Origin: Eriocheir sinensis
Taxonomy: Eukaryota; Arthropoda; Malacostraca; Decapoda; Varunidae
Length of the DNA stretch: 64,000 nt
Assembly: GCF_024679095.1 (NCBI RefSeq)
Contig: NC_066520.1
Location: 15,681,831 to 15,745,830 of the forward strand
Direction of reading: 5' to 3'
Shown here piece by piece: positions 49,537-63,449 of this stretch (positions within the stretch are counted from its first letter, which is position 1; every line of letters begins with the position of its first letter). A program made the translations under genes and the position numbers. The notes under the pieces are model-generated. The model ran no database searches. It saw only the letters and a program-made list of their open reading frames with translations, and was not told the origin of the DNA.

Positions 49537-50603
49537 ACATTTTCTGATATTCTTTTATTCAGACATTTTTCGTTCTGTTTAGCTTTTTTTTTTTGCTGGT
49601 TTTTAGATTTGATAAGTTGATAACGAAAGAAAATAAAAACTGATCCATCCTGTTGTTTATTTTGCTATCTGTTCCTGTATTTTTTCCCCTTGGTTTAATT
49701 CGCGAAGGTTATTATATCAGTAAAACTTCTTATGATAAAAAAAAATGCCCGTGAAAATTATATCAATATGAAAACGAAAACGAAAAATAAACATGAAGAA
49801 AGTGACGTATCGTGCTGTTTATATTGCTTTGTATTTTTGTCCCTGCCTTGGTTTCATCCGAGAAGATTAAGATATCGTTATCGAAACTTACGGTAACAAA
49901 ACTTAATCCGTGAAAAACTTATATTATCAGTAGGGAGACCAAGGACCAAAAACAATCAAGGGAAAGTAAAGAAAATTAGACTATAACAATGCATAACGGG
50001 TCCACCATTGTCTGCCTCGAATCAATAATCTCCCGTCGTCTTAATTTTTTCTTTTTTTTTCTCTCTCGCTCTCATCCTCGCCTTCATTCACCTCCCTCCC
50101 TCGTCAGGTATAGTATTCACCTTTCCCTACCCTGACTCAATGCAACTTTCCTTGGGTGTCTTTTTTTTTCTTTTTTTCGTCTCGTATCTGGCTGCCTTTC
50201 CTTCCTTCGCCTTCAGTAAATTGATATTCCTTCCTTCAATATGTGCGTTCGATTTTTGACTTTGGGATCACTAACACCTCCTCCTCTTCCTCCTCCTTGG
50301 ATTTTTCGTTTTCGTTTTCGTTTTCTTCTTCTTCTTCTTCTCTCTTTTTCTTCTTTTCTTCTTGACATTTCTCTTCTCCTTTTACTTCTTCCTCTTCTTC
50401 TTCTTCTCCCTCCTCTTCTTCTTCTTCTTCCTCTTCTTGTGTTTTTTGCTCACAATATATTTTCTTGAAATTATTATCATTATTATTATTACTATTACCC
50501 TCCTCCTCCTCCTCCTCCTTACATAAGCATCTTCCCTTACATAAAACCAATCCATTACCGAATGAACAAACTCACTCCATCTCAGGTCTGCTTTAAAACC
50601 TGG

Positions 50604-50607
<4 letters not shown>

Positions 50608-50678
<71 letters not shown>
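50608..50678. repeat. (CA)n microsatellite
   Basis: Perfect CA run, preceded at 50320-50520 by CTT/CCT triplet clusters. Confidence 0.97.
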
Positions 50679-50680
<2 letters not shown>

Positions 50681-50874
50681 TCTTTTGCCGCATCCTCGCA
50701 TTCGGTGGCTTGAAGCGAGGAAGGGCGCGGAGAGCACAAGGGTAAAACAAGAGCTTCAAGGGCTTCAAGGGCTTCGAGGTAGGCATCCAGAGGGCAAGTT
50801 GCGGCTCAGAGGCTGAAGGGAGGATGTCAGCGAGTGGCCAAAAAGGTCCGTCGAGTGAGGGGAGAAATGGCAAG

Positions 50875-51310
50875 AGACTGAGGTAGATGGGAGACAGAGA
50901 GACAGACATGGAAAGAGATAGACAGACAGACATGGATAAATAGACAGATATGGAAAGAGATATAGATAAAGGGGAAGACAGACAGAAAGACAGACAGTGA
51001 AAAAGAAATATAGATAGAGGGAGAGACAGAGATAAAAAGAGACATGGAAAGGTAAAAGAAACAGACACAGACAGAGACAGACATGGAAAGATAGAGGGAG
51101 ACAGACAGACAAACAAACAGACAGACAAACAGACACAGACAGACAGACAGACAAATAAACAAAAAAGGCAACGAATAGACAAACATGGAGAAAGACAGCA
51201 GGCCAGACAAGTACAGATATACACAGACCGTGACTTCCGACGACCCAAGGGATAACAGTACGGAAAAATCAACACAGACAGACAGACAAAGACGGGCAGA
51301 GAACCATAAA
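50875..51310. repeat. GACAGACA-type degenerate array
   Basis: Interrupted GACAGACAGACATGGAAAGA words over more than 400 bp. The Cys/Leu-rich antisense frame here is a translation of it. Confidence 0.85.
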
Positions 51311-51627
51311 AGAGAGACCAACACACGAACACACAGAAAAACTTACATACGGAATTAAGGAAAGTAAAAAATGAGGAGTATAGATCAAAACACAAAGCCT
51401 ATATAAAACACTCTTAATTATACCCAAGTGGTAAAACAGATGAAATAAGAGAAAATAAGAGAGGGAAAAATTTACGAGTGTGTGTCCTGGAAGCGAAAAT
51501 AATGAAAGTTAAGTAAGATATAAACGACCACAGATTTAAATGAATGAGAACAGTGATTAAAAAAAAAGAAGAAACAGGCAGAGTAAAAACAAAACTTGAC
51601 ACAGGATTATAAAGATGATAAGTGGAT

Positions 51628-51632
<5 letters not shown>

Positions 51633-51707
<75 letters not shown>
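51633..51707. repeat. (CT)n microsatellite
   Basis: Perfect CT run. (CCT)n follows at 51804-51838. Confidence 0.97.
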
Positions 51708-51709
<2 letters not shown>

Positions 51710-52079
51710 CTCCTTCCTTCCTTTGTCCATCTTTCTCCTTCCCTCCCTCTTCCCCTCCTTCGTTTTCACTCCTTTCAATAGATTCATCAGCTTACTGCTT
51801 TTCCTCCTCCTCCTCCTCCTCCTCCTCCTCCTCCTCCTCAATTCCTTCTTTCTTCTTTTTTCTCTCTCTCCCTTCAGCAAGAAAAAAGTTGTAATCTGAA
51901 AGGAAACTGCGAGGAGAGGAACGAAAAGAGGAGAGAGATTAGACGAGATAAAATGAAGTGGATGATATAAAAAATGAAGAAAATTGTATATGGAGAGGAG
52001 GAGCAGGAGGAGTAAGAAGAGGAGGAGGAGGAGGAGGAGGAAAATGTTTTTAGTTTCCTTTTTATCCCTTTTTTTCTGT

Positions 52080-52081
<2 letters not shown>

Positions 52082-52146
<65 letters not shown>

Positions 52147-52218
52147 CGCTTAGTCCCTCCATGATAAAGAGAAACCATAACTCTCGCGGGACTTTCAAAC
52201 TTAGCTCATTAAAAAGTC

Positions 52219-52293
<75 letters not shown>
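52082..52293. repeat. two (CA)n microsatellites
   Basis: CA runs at 52082-52143 and 52222-52293, the second directly abutting the SINE. Confidence 0.97.
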
Positions 52294-52294
<1 letters not shown>

Positions 52295-52296
<2 letters not shown>

Positions 52297-52617
52297 GTAG
52301 GCGGTGGCTGAAGTGGTAGCGTGCTGGGCCCACATTCACCACGTGATGGACGATACGAGTTCGAATCCCCACGCTACCACCTGGGATTTTTCAGTCACCG
52401 CCGAGTGGCTTAAAACTACCCACATGCTGTCCTGAAGACCACCCATCAACCCGGACTCTAGAGGAAACCGTCCAAGAATCAAGAACGAATTCCGGGGGGC
52501 AGCATGAGCCAAGAGAAGATGGCGCCACTATAAACACTTGTCTGCGCCATGACGGGCTGGGGCCGAATACCATCCAGGCCCCTCAAGCAAGCCTACCGGC
52601 GCAAAAGGCGGAGACGT
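52295..52617 (+). mobile_element. tRNA-derived SINE family A, near full length
   Basis: The head has an A-box-like TGGCTGAAGTGG (52305-52316) and a B box GAGTTCGAATCC (52357-52368), about 50 bp apart as in tRNA genes. It also contains GGTAGCGTGC...GCTACCACC, able to pair like an acceptor stem. The body runs through AAGATGGCGCCACTATAAA, CTGCGCCATGACGGGCTGGG and CCTACCGGCGC. A 3' half copy lies inverted at 28412-28540. Both ends are bounded by (CA)n, so it either inserted into a CA array or carries CA-rich ends. It is not a functional tRNA gene. Confidence 0.9.
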
Positions 52618-53012
<395 letters not shown>

Positions 53013-53204
53013 AAGCATCAATATTTCGTTAAAAAAAAATCCATAGAAAAATATATTCACAAACTCGCCACAAAAAAATCATAAATGAGTCGCCCCAAAA
53101 TATCGCCGCCGCTGCCTCTGCCGTTTTCTTTTTTATCTCTCTTTCTTTCTCTCTCTCGCTCTCTCGCATCCTCCCCCTCCTTCATTATTCCACTTTTATC
53201 GTTG

Positions 53205-53975
53205 AAAGAAGAAAATAAGGAATACGCCGTTGATAAGAGAGAGGAGGAGGAGGAGGAGGAGAGAAGGAAAATGGAAAATATTGTATGTTAGTGTAAGGGG
53301 ACAAGGAAAAAAACGAAGATAAAACGAAAAGGAGAAGAAGGAGGAGGAGGAGGAAGAGAAGGAAGTTTAAGGAAAAGTAAATAAAATAAAGGAGGAAGAG
53401 ACGAATGGAAATTATAAAAGTAAGAGAACAAGGAAAAGGAGAAATATTAAAACGAAGAGGAGGAGATAGAGAAAGAGGAGTAATATATTAAAGAAAGCAG
53501 AGGAGTAAAGGAAGATAAATAAAAGAGAAACAGAGAGGAAGAGAATGGAAAAAGTAAAGGAAATAAAATAAAAACAAAGAGAGGTGAAGAGGGAGAGAAA
53601 AAGGGCAAATAAAAGAGAGATAGAGAGAGGAAAAGAAGGGAAAAAAGTAAAGGAAATATAAAAAAAATAAGAGGGGAAGAGGGAGAGAAAAAGGGGAAAT
53701 AAAAAGATAGAGAGGAAGAGAAAGGAAAAAAAGTAAAGGAAATATAATAAAAAAAGAGATGAAGAGGAAGAGAAAGAGGAGAAGCAAAAGGAGAATCGGG
53801 AGAATGATCAGAGAAGGGAGGATAACGAGAGGGGAGAGGAGAGAGAGATAACGAGGAGGAGGAGGAAAAAGAAGAAAAAGAAGAACTAAAGGTAATTGAT
53901 ATTGTAAAGGAGAAGAGAAGCAGAGAAGAGAAAACACGTGAAGGAAAGATACTAATGAGACACACACGCACACAC

Positions 53976-54000
<25 letters not shown>
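53205..54000. repeat. purine-rich degenerate array ending in CA-rich tract
   Basis: Units near 53520-53760 repeat AATAAAAGAGA, GAGAGGAAGAGAAGGG and AAAGTAAAGGAAATA roughly every 90 bp. A CACACA/CGCACA tract ends at 54018. Unique AT-rich sequence follows to 54260. Confidence 0.75.
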
Positions 54001-54007
<7 letters not shown>

Positions 54008-54262
54008 CCACACACACACTTTATTATGGAAGCAAAATTTAATCTGCTCCATAATCCACGGCCTCCAGAGAATCATAAATTAGTAGAAATTGGAAACATA
54101 TATATTGGTAAAAAAACAAATTATTTCTTGCCTTGCACAGAATAAAAAATAATAGACCTTCATTAAGTACGATTAGGGAGCCAAAAGACAGAATAAAAAT
54201 GTAAAAAGCAAAGTTGAAAAAGTTAAAAAAAAAGGTTGAAAATTCTTCCATACTGATCATAC

Positions 54263-54297
<35 letters not shown>

Positions 54298-54390
54298 ACT
54301 TTTCCCATTTCTCTTTTATATTTAATTTTACTTCGCTTTTAACCCGGTCTCAGTTTTCTGGGAACCTCTACATTTTTTTTTTCTCTTTTT

Positions 54391-54560
54391 CCTCCTCCTC
54401 CTCCTCCTCCTCCTCCTCCTCCTCCTCCTCCTTTGCCACATTTACTCTATTGTCCTTTCCCCTCATGAGAACAATCTTTTAACCCGCCTCCTCCTCCTCC
54501 TCCTCCTCTTCCTCTTCTTCCTCCTCCTCCTCCTACTCCTCCTCCTCCTCCTCCTCCTCA
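54391..54560. repeat. (CCT)n triplet clusters
   Basis: CCT/TCC triplets at 54391-54431 and again, interrupted, at 54490-54560. C/T-rich sequence continues to about 55250. Confidence 0.92.
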
Positions 54561-55439
54561 TTCACATCCTACGCAGTTCCCTTTCCTTATCTTCATTCAC
54601 TTTTTTCATTTCTCTTTTTCATCTCTTTTATCGTCTTCTTGCTCCCCCTTCCTCTCCTCTCCCCCTTCACGTTCCTTCTTATTCCTTTTCCCTCCCTTCG
54701 TAAGCTTCTTGTCTTTTATTCTTCTTTGTTTTCTTTTCTTTTCTTTCATTCCAGTAACTTTGATGGTTGTTTGTTTGTTTGTTTGTTTTCCTCGGCTATC
54801 TTCCTTTTCCTCTGTTCCTCATCCTCGTTTTTCTTCTTTTCCTCTTCTCCTTTTCACTTCCTCTTCGCTGCCGTCCTTTCTTCACTAATAATTTTCTTCC
54901 TTTCTTTTTTTTTCTATTTGTGTTACTCGTTTCTCATTCTCCTCTTCTCCTCCTACTCTTCTCCTATTTATACCCTTCATCTCCCTTTCCTTCCCTTTCG
55001 CTATGCCTTCCCACCCTTCTTTTCCATTTCCTTTTTAATTTCCTTACGTTATAAATTTTTCCTTTCCCCTTCCTCTTCCTCTTCCCGACCCTCTTCCACC
55101 CCTTCTTCTTCTTCAGCATTCTCTTTTGTCTTTTTCTCCTTTCCTTCCAATATTCGTTTTTTCCTTCCCTCACAACCTCGTCCGTATAGTCTTCCTCCTC
55201 CTCCTCCTCCTCGTCCTCGTCCCCCTCGCCATCCTACCTTCCCCATTTCCTCACGGCCTTACTTTACCTGGAATTAAACTTACGTAACGAGATTTTACTA
55301 ACTATTCCGCTCCCCAAACCAGAAGAGCTAATGGGATTGGGGGGGTCGCCGGGTCACTGATGGGGAGAAACGGCAAGAGACAGACAGACAGACAAACAGA
55401 CATGAAAGCAGACACACAGATACACAGACACACAGAGAT

Positions 55440-56905
55440 GGGAGAGGAGAGAGAAGAAAGACCGAGAGAGAGAGGAGAGGGAGTGTGCAAGGAAGAAAGA
55501 AAAAAAAAAAGGGAAAAAAGAGAGGCTGCAGATGGGACGCAAGCAAGAGAAGAAAATTTGAGGAGAGAAGGGGAGAAGAAAAAGAGAAATATACGGAAGT
55601 AAAAGAAAGAGTACCTTGAAGAGAAAAATAAGAGGGAAGAAGAATGGAGGACTAAGAAGAGAAATAAAGAACAGCGGAGGAGAGAAAAAGGTGATCTGAA
55701 AAGTAGAGGGAAGGAAAATGAAGAGATAAGAAGAGAAAGAGAAATTTAAGGAAGGGAAGGAGAGAAAAAAAGTAATCAGAAAAGTAAAGGGAAGGAAAAT
55801 CAAGGAACAAGAAGAAGGAAAAAGTTAGAGAAATACAAGAGAGAAAAGGTAATTTGAAGAGAAGTGGAGGGAAGGAAAATGAAAGGATAAGAAGAGAAAA
55901 GGGAGTTAGAGAAGCAGAGGAAAGAAAGAGGAAGAAACACGAAGAGAAAAAAATAAGTTAGAAGTGAGAGAAGAGAGGTAATGTGAGGAGAAAAGTGGAG
56001 GGAAGAATAGAGTGATAAGAGAGAGATAAATTTAGTGAAGGAAATTACAGGAAAGAGGTTAGTTGAGGAGAGAAGATAGGAATTAGAAGAGAAAGTTAAG
56101 GAAGAAGAGGAGAAGGTTAAGGAAGGAGGAGGAGAAGGAAAGGAAGAAAGAAAGGAAGATAGGAAATAGAAGAGAAAGTTAAGGAAAAAGAAGAGGAGAA
56201 GGTTAAGGGAAGAAAAGGAGAGGGATAAGAATGAGACAAAGAGAAGAAGAAAGAAAGATAGGAAATAGAAGAGGAAGTTAAGGAAGAAGAAGAGAAATTT
56301 AAGGAAGGAGGAGGAGAAGGAAAAGAATAAGACAAAGAGGAGAAGAAAGAAAGGAAGATAGGAAATAGAAGAGAAAGTTAAGGAAGAAGAAGAGAAAGTT
56401 AAGGAAGAAGAAGAGAAAGTTAAGGAAGAAGAAGAGAAGGTTAAGGAAAGAGGAGAAGAAGAAAAAGAATAAAACTAAGAGGCGAAGAAAGAAAGGAAGA
56501 TAGGAAATAGAAGAGAAAGTTAAGGGAGAAGAAGAGAAAGTTAAGGGAGAAGAAGAGAAAGTTAAGGAAGAAGAGGAGAAGGAAAAGAATAAGACAAAGA
56601 GGAGAAGAAAGAAAGGAAGATAGAAAATAGAAGATAAAATTAAAGAAGAAGAAGAGGAGAAAGTTAAGGAAGGAGGAGAAGAAGGAAAAGAACAAGACTG
56701 AGAGGAGAAGAAAGAAAGGAGAATAGGAATTAGAAGAGAGAGTTAAGGAAGAAAAGGAGAAGGAAAAGAATAAAACTAAGGGAAGAAGAAAGAAAGGACG
56801 ACAGGAATTTGAAGAGAAAGTTAAGGAAGAAGGAGAAGAGAAGGTTAAGGGAAGAGGAGGAGCAGGAAAAGAAGAAGACAAAGAGGAGAAGAAATAAAGA
56901 AAGAT
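55440..56905. repeat. 1.4-kb purine-rich tandem array, about 100-bp unit
   Basis: GATAGGAAATAGAAGAGAAA followed by GTTAAGGAAGAAG recurs at 56158, 56257, 56357, 56499 and 56619, with related but weaker units on both sides. Pyrimidines are rare, so all long frames are Glu/Lys/Arg or Phe/Leu/Ser repeats. Confidence 0.92.
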
Positions 56906-57006
56906 ACAAGAGACGGTGAAGGCTTTGTGAAGGAGAAAACAACCTCATGTTTTTGACGGCGAAGGTTCTTTGTCAAACTGGTCACATGATCTCTCTCCTC
57001 TCTCCT

Positions 57007-57245
<239 letters not shown>

Positions 57246-57393
57246 GTGTTTCATCGTTATTATTATTATCACTATCATTCTCCCCATCACTATCACAGCC
57301 ATCATCCTCCCCATCGTCACCTCTCGTTATCAGAGCCACACGCGCCGTTATCTCCGTTATCGGGGCACCCTTAAGTGGCCCTCACACACGCAG

Positions 57394-57458
57394 TGACGTC
57401 AGCAGCTTGGAGAGACGTGATTGGCTCTCAGGGTTACCAATCAGGGCGCTGTTATTGG
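57394..57458. promoter_or_regulatory. candidate CRE/CCAAT-box cluster
   Basis: A perfect CRE (TGACGTCA, 57394-57401) is followed within 60 bp by three CCAAT-box cores: ATTGG at 57420-57424, CCAAT at 57437-57441 and ATTGG at 57454-57458. The local GC content is higher than the surroundings. It resembles a CREB/NF-Y promoter or enhancer module; no TATA box or known downstream exon is evident. Function is inference. Confidence 0.4.
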
Positions 57459-57534
57459 CGTAGTTTTGTCTTTTTCTTCAGCATAAACGTTTAGTGGGAC
57501 ACCGTTGCCACGACCACGGATCAAACAATCTCCT

Positions 57535-58015
57535 CGTCCTCGTGTTCCGCCTCATTTAGCGCAGAAGAGAGGAGGGAGCGGTAGTCTTTGAGATCGTTTA
57601 AGTCCACCTGAAAACCCACCATTATTGTTTCTACCAGGGTACGATAAGGCTGCAAAAAACACGGTGTCTCACTTTACCGAACTATTGTTTCTCTCGTTTT
57701 CTGCTTCATTTAGCGCCGAGATGAATGAACGGAGGCGGTGACGGTAGTCTTTGAGATCGTTTTAGTCCACCTGAAAACCCACCATTATTGTTTCTAGCAG
57801 GGTACGATAAGGCTGCAAAAAACACAGTGTCTGACTTTACCGAACTATTGTTTCTCTCATTTTCTGCTTCATTTAGCGCCGAGATGAATGAACGGAGGCG
57901 GTGGCGGTAGTCTTTGAGATCGTTTTAGTTCACCTGACAACCCGGAGTTATTGTTTCCCGCAAGGTACGACAAGGTTGCAAAAAACACGGTGTCCGACTT
58001 TACCGTGCTGTTGTC
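57535..58015. repeat. 163-bp tandem repeat, about 3 copies
   Basis: GTAGTCTTTGAGATCGTTT occurs at 57581, 57744 and 57907, exactly 163 bp apart. Copies share CATTTAGCGC, GGTACGATAAGGCTGCAAAA and GACTTTACCG. The middle copy is most like its neighbours and the outer edges are more diverged. Confidence 0.95.
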
Positions 58016-58102
58016 TGGGGCACCTCGCTGACAGACTGGTGGGATATACGTAAAGGAAAGTGGGAATAAATAGCTTAGGGGTTATAACTGAAAGATAGAT
58101 TG

Positions 58103-58103
<1 letters not shown>

Positions 58104-58153
<50 letters not shown>
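58104..58153. repeat. (CA)n microsatellite
   Basis: Perfect CA run. Confidence 0.97.
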
Positions 58154-58739
58154 GGTAGAGGGATAAGGGGCTCCTGATGACAGACAAGAGGAGCTTAGGC
58201 CAAAGGAGGTCATAGGACAGCTGAAGGTAGAGTATCATTTTCATGCTAATGGTTTCCGAGCTGCTTAGAAAATCCTTCACAAAGGCCCTCACAAAGGCCT
58301 TACAAAACCCACTCTCCGCAGATGGATGCCTTGTGTGGAGTGAAGGGAACTGAAGGAGAGCAATTGAAGTGGCTGTATTTCACTATTAAAAAGGAAAAAT
58401 AAATCTAGCCCACCTACATACACCGACAGAGACAGACATACACAGACACATATAGCAAGACAGACAGACAAAGGCGAGGGGGGGAAAAAAGACAGCCAAA
58501 GAGAGAGGAGTGTGCATGGAAGAAAGAAAGAGAAAGAGGGAAAAAAAGAGAGCTAGAGGCTGGGGATGGGACACAAGCAATATAATCTGATAGTTGAGCC
58601 ATTTATTATTCTCCTTCTTGTGTGGGTAGACTGTTTACGGTGTCCTCTTCATGTACTGACGTCCCACACACGGTCTGGATTTCGATTTGATTCTATCCGT
58701 CACAACAACCCACAATAACTGAAAGACCCAACCAACTTC

Positions 58740-60990
<2,251 letters not shown>

Positions 60991-61146
60991 CTTCAGAAGA
61001 CATGATAACACGAGTAGTTGAAGAGAATAGGGTGTTAGATATAATAAAAAACACAAATATAGAAATGAAAATATCTGAAAAGTTGAAAACACGTAAGCAT
61101 TATGGAGAAAGTTAAGTGATATTTGCGTGAGAAAGAATAATATTTT

Positions 61147-61182
61147 CCTCACACTTTCACACACACACACAAACTTTCACAC

Positions 61183-61260
<78 letters not shown>
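61147..61260. repeat. (CA)n microsatellite
   Basis: CA runs with short CTTTCA and CGC interruptions. A (CAT)n of 24 bp follows at 61391-61414. Confidence 0.96.
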
Positions 61261-61264
<4 letters not shown>

Positions 61265-61547
61265 TAATTACCTTGTTTTTGCAATGCTCGCCTGGAAAGT
61301 GCAGTCATTTTGTTTTTTTCTAGTCCATGAAAAAACTCGTAAATGTTGCCTGTTATCTCTCCGAAACGGGCAGCATTTTCCTCCTCTTCCCATCATCATC
61401 ATCATCATCATCATCGCCCACGCTCCGCCAATCATGTTGTTTACCTTTCCGAACTCGCTGCACTTAACTGTCTGATTGAGTTTCTTCATCAATACACTCC
61501 GCTCCCTCTTTCCTAATTCCTTTTTTTTTTACCATTTTCCCTGTATT

Positions 61548-62165
61548 CTGTTATTCAAGTCTTTTATGATTGTTTTCTTATGCATGACGTGATCTGTTCC
61601 TGTTCATTAGAGATCACATGGAGAGCGAGTAGGCCCGTTTTTTACCCCAAGGCATCTTTTAAATCTTTCCCCAGTATTTTCTTGTTCAAACCTTTCACGA
61701 TTGTTTTCCTATGCATGACGTGATCTGTTCCTGTTCATTAGAGATCACATGGAGAGCGAGTAGGTCCGTTTTTTACCCCAAGGCATCTTTTAAATCTTTC
61801 CCCAGTATTTTCTTATTCAAACCTTTCACGATTGTTTTCCTTTGCATGACGTGATCTGTTCCTGTTCATTAGAAATCACTTGGACAACGCGTAGTTCAGT
61901 TATCAACCTCAAGAGAAATTTTTAACTATTTCCCCGGTATTTTCTTATTCAAGCCTTTCACGATTGTTTTCCTATGCATGACGTGATCTGTTCCTGTTCA
62001 TTAGAGATCACATGGAGAGCGAGTAGGTCCGTTTTTTACCCCAAGGCATCTTTTAAATCTTTCCCCAGTATTTTCTTATTCAAACTTTTCATGATGGTTT
62101 TCCTATGCATGACGTGATCTGCTCCTGTACGTTAGAGGTCACATCGATAGCGTAATAGTTTAATC
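61548..62165. repeat. 131-bp tandem repeat, 5 copies
   Basis: GCATGACGTGATCTG occurs at 61582, 61713, 61844, 61976 and 62107. Each unit contains GTGATCT and, 15 bp later, AGATCAC, an inverted repeat kept in three or four of the copies. Copies 2 and 4 are almost identical; copies 3 and 5 are more diverged. Confidence 0.95.
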
Positions 62166-62339
62166 ATTGACCTTCCCCCTCAAAGCAACAAACTATTTCC
62201 ATGACATTACTCAGATCGCCAATGACACCTGTTACTCGTATTTCTCTATTTCTTCCTTACCTGATCTTTTTTTTTTTCACTATGGTTCGATAATGTCCTG
62301 CACAATAACATATGCTACTTCAATGCTACCTCGATAATG

Positions 62340-62905
62340 TTTTTCGTCTTCTTCTTCTTCCCAACACTGGTCCTAAACTATCCTCTCAGATGCCCCCTGT
62401 CAATGGATTCTTAGCTATTTCTTTCCCTTCTTTCCTTCTTTCTTTCCTTCCTTCCTTCCTTCCTTTCTTTTTCCTTCCTTCCTTCTTTGGTCTTCTTCCC
62501 AACACTGGTCCTAAACTATCCTCTCAGATCCCCCCCGTCAATGGATTCTGAACATTTTCTTTCCCTTCTTTCCTTCTTTCTTTCCTTCCTTCCTTCCTTC
62601 CTTTCTTTTTCCTTCCTTCCTTCTTTGGTCTTCTTCCCAACACTGGTCCTAAACTATCCTCTCAGATCCCCCCCGTCAATGGATTCTGAACATTTTCTTT
62701 CCCTTCTTTCCTTCTTTCTTTCCTTCCTTCCTTCCTTCCTTCCTTCCTTCCTTTCTCCCTTCCTTCTTCTTCTTCCCAACACTGGTCCTAAACTATCCTC
62801 TCAGATCCCCCGTCAATGGATTCTTAGCTATTTCTTTCCCTTTTTTCTGTCCTTCCTTCCTTCCTTCCTTCCTTCGTCTTCTTCCCAACACTGTGCTCCT
62901 AAACG
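62340..62905. repeat. 138-bp tandem repeat with internal (TTCC)n, 5 copies
   Basis: CCCAACACTGGTCCTAAACT occurs at 62360, 62498, 62636 and 62775, and a variant at 62884. Spacings are 138, 138, 139 and 109. Each unit contains GTCAATGGATTCT followed by a TTTC/TTCC microsatellite. Confidence 0.95.
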
Positions 62906-63317
62906 CCCATTCCGTATTGATCTGTTGGGTTACTTCGAGCTGTTTACGATAACCGCAATCATTCATTACCTTTTACATGCACTTCATACACTAGTAGATT
63001 CTTATTATTAGGCACAATACGTCTTTTTTTTCCTGTGGGTTCATCCGATCTTTAGCTCTGCCACGTGAACATTTCTAAATCATTATGCTCAACGATTTTT
63101 ATTCTAGTTTTGGCTTTTTTCTACCGCATAGGAACAAACACTTAGATTTTTTTTTCCTTTTTTGATATGAGGGTAATAAGTTTCTTTCTTTAATCTAGTA
63201 GCGTTCGCATTCACCCTAAAAAGAAAAAAACAAGAAAACAACGACATGACCAAATTATTTTAAGTAACAAATGATATTCTTCCCTCAACTCAGCTAACCA
63301 TTTTTCTGTTTTTCAAG

Positions 63318-63449
63318 CGGCTCCAGTGATTCTCGTCTCCTCTTCTCTTTCTTTCGATTCCACTACTACCACTACCAATACTACTACTACCTCTGCTACC
63401 ACCACCACTACAGCCGCGTCCAATAGAGCGTCCCTTGAGCGAGTGGCAA
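63318..63449 (+). CDS. PDE10/PDE11-like phosphodiesterase, fourth coding exon (poly-Thr linker)
   Basis: The acceptor is TTTTTCTGTTTTTCAAG (ends 63317) and the donor GCAA|GTAAGT at 63450. The exon is 132 bp and phase 1 on both ends. In the frame imposed by exon 3 it is open over all 43 full codons. It encodes AAPVILVSSSLSFDS (109-123), three threonine blocks (124-128, 130-133, 136-140) built from ACT/ACC triplets, then AASNRASLERVA (141-152). The order helix, then low-complexity Ser/Thr-rich linker, then a basic RAS motif parallels vertebrate PDE11A4, where from memory a similarly placed RRAS is a cyclic-nucleotide-kinase site. That parallel is tentative. No ATG is present, so the exon is invisible to ATG-based searches. 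The weakness is its microsatellite composition; support is the two good splice sites and the exact phase match. Confidence 0.68.

Noticed and set aside
50090..50115. Pyrimidine tract then GTCAG|GTATAG, ratchet-like
   Set aside because: The donor half is poor (GTATAG), so it is a much weaker recursive-site candidate than 5821.
52304..52385. tRNA-like gene
   Set aside because: A and B boxes are present, but it continues into a conserved non-tRNA body shared with 28412-28540, so it is the head of a SINE.
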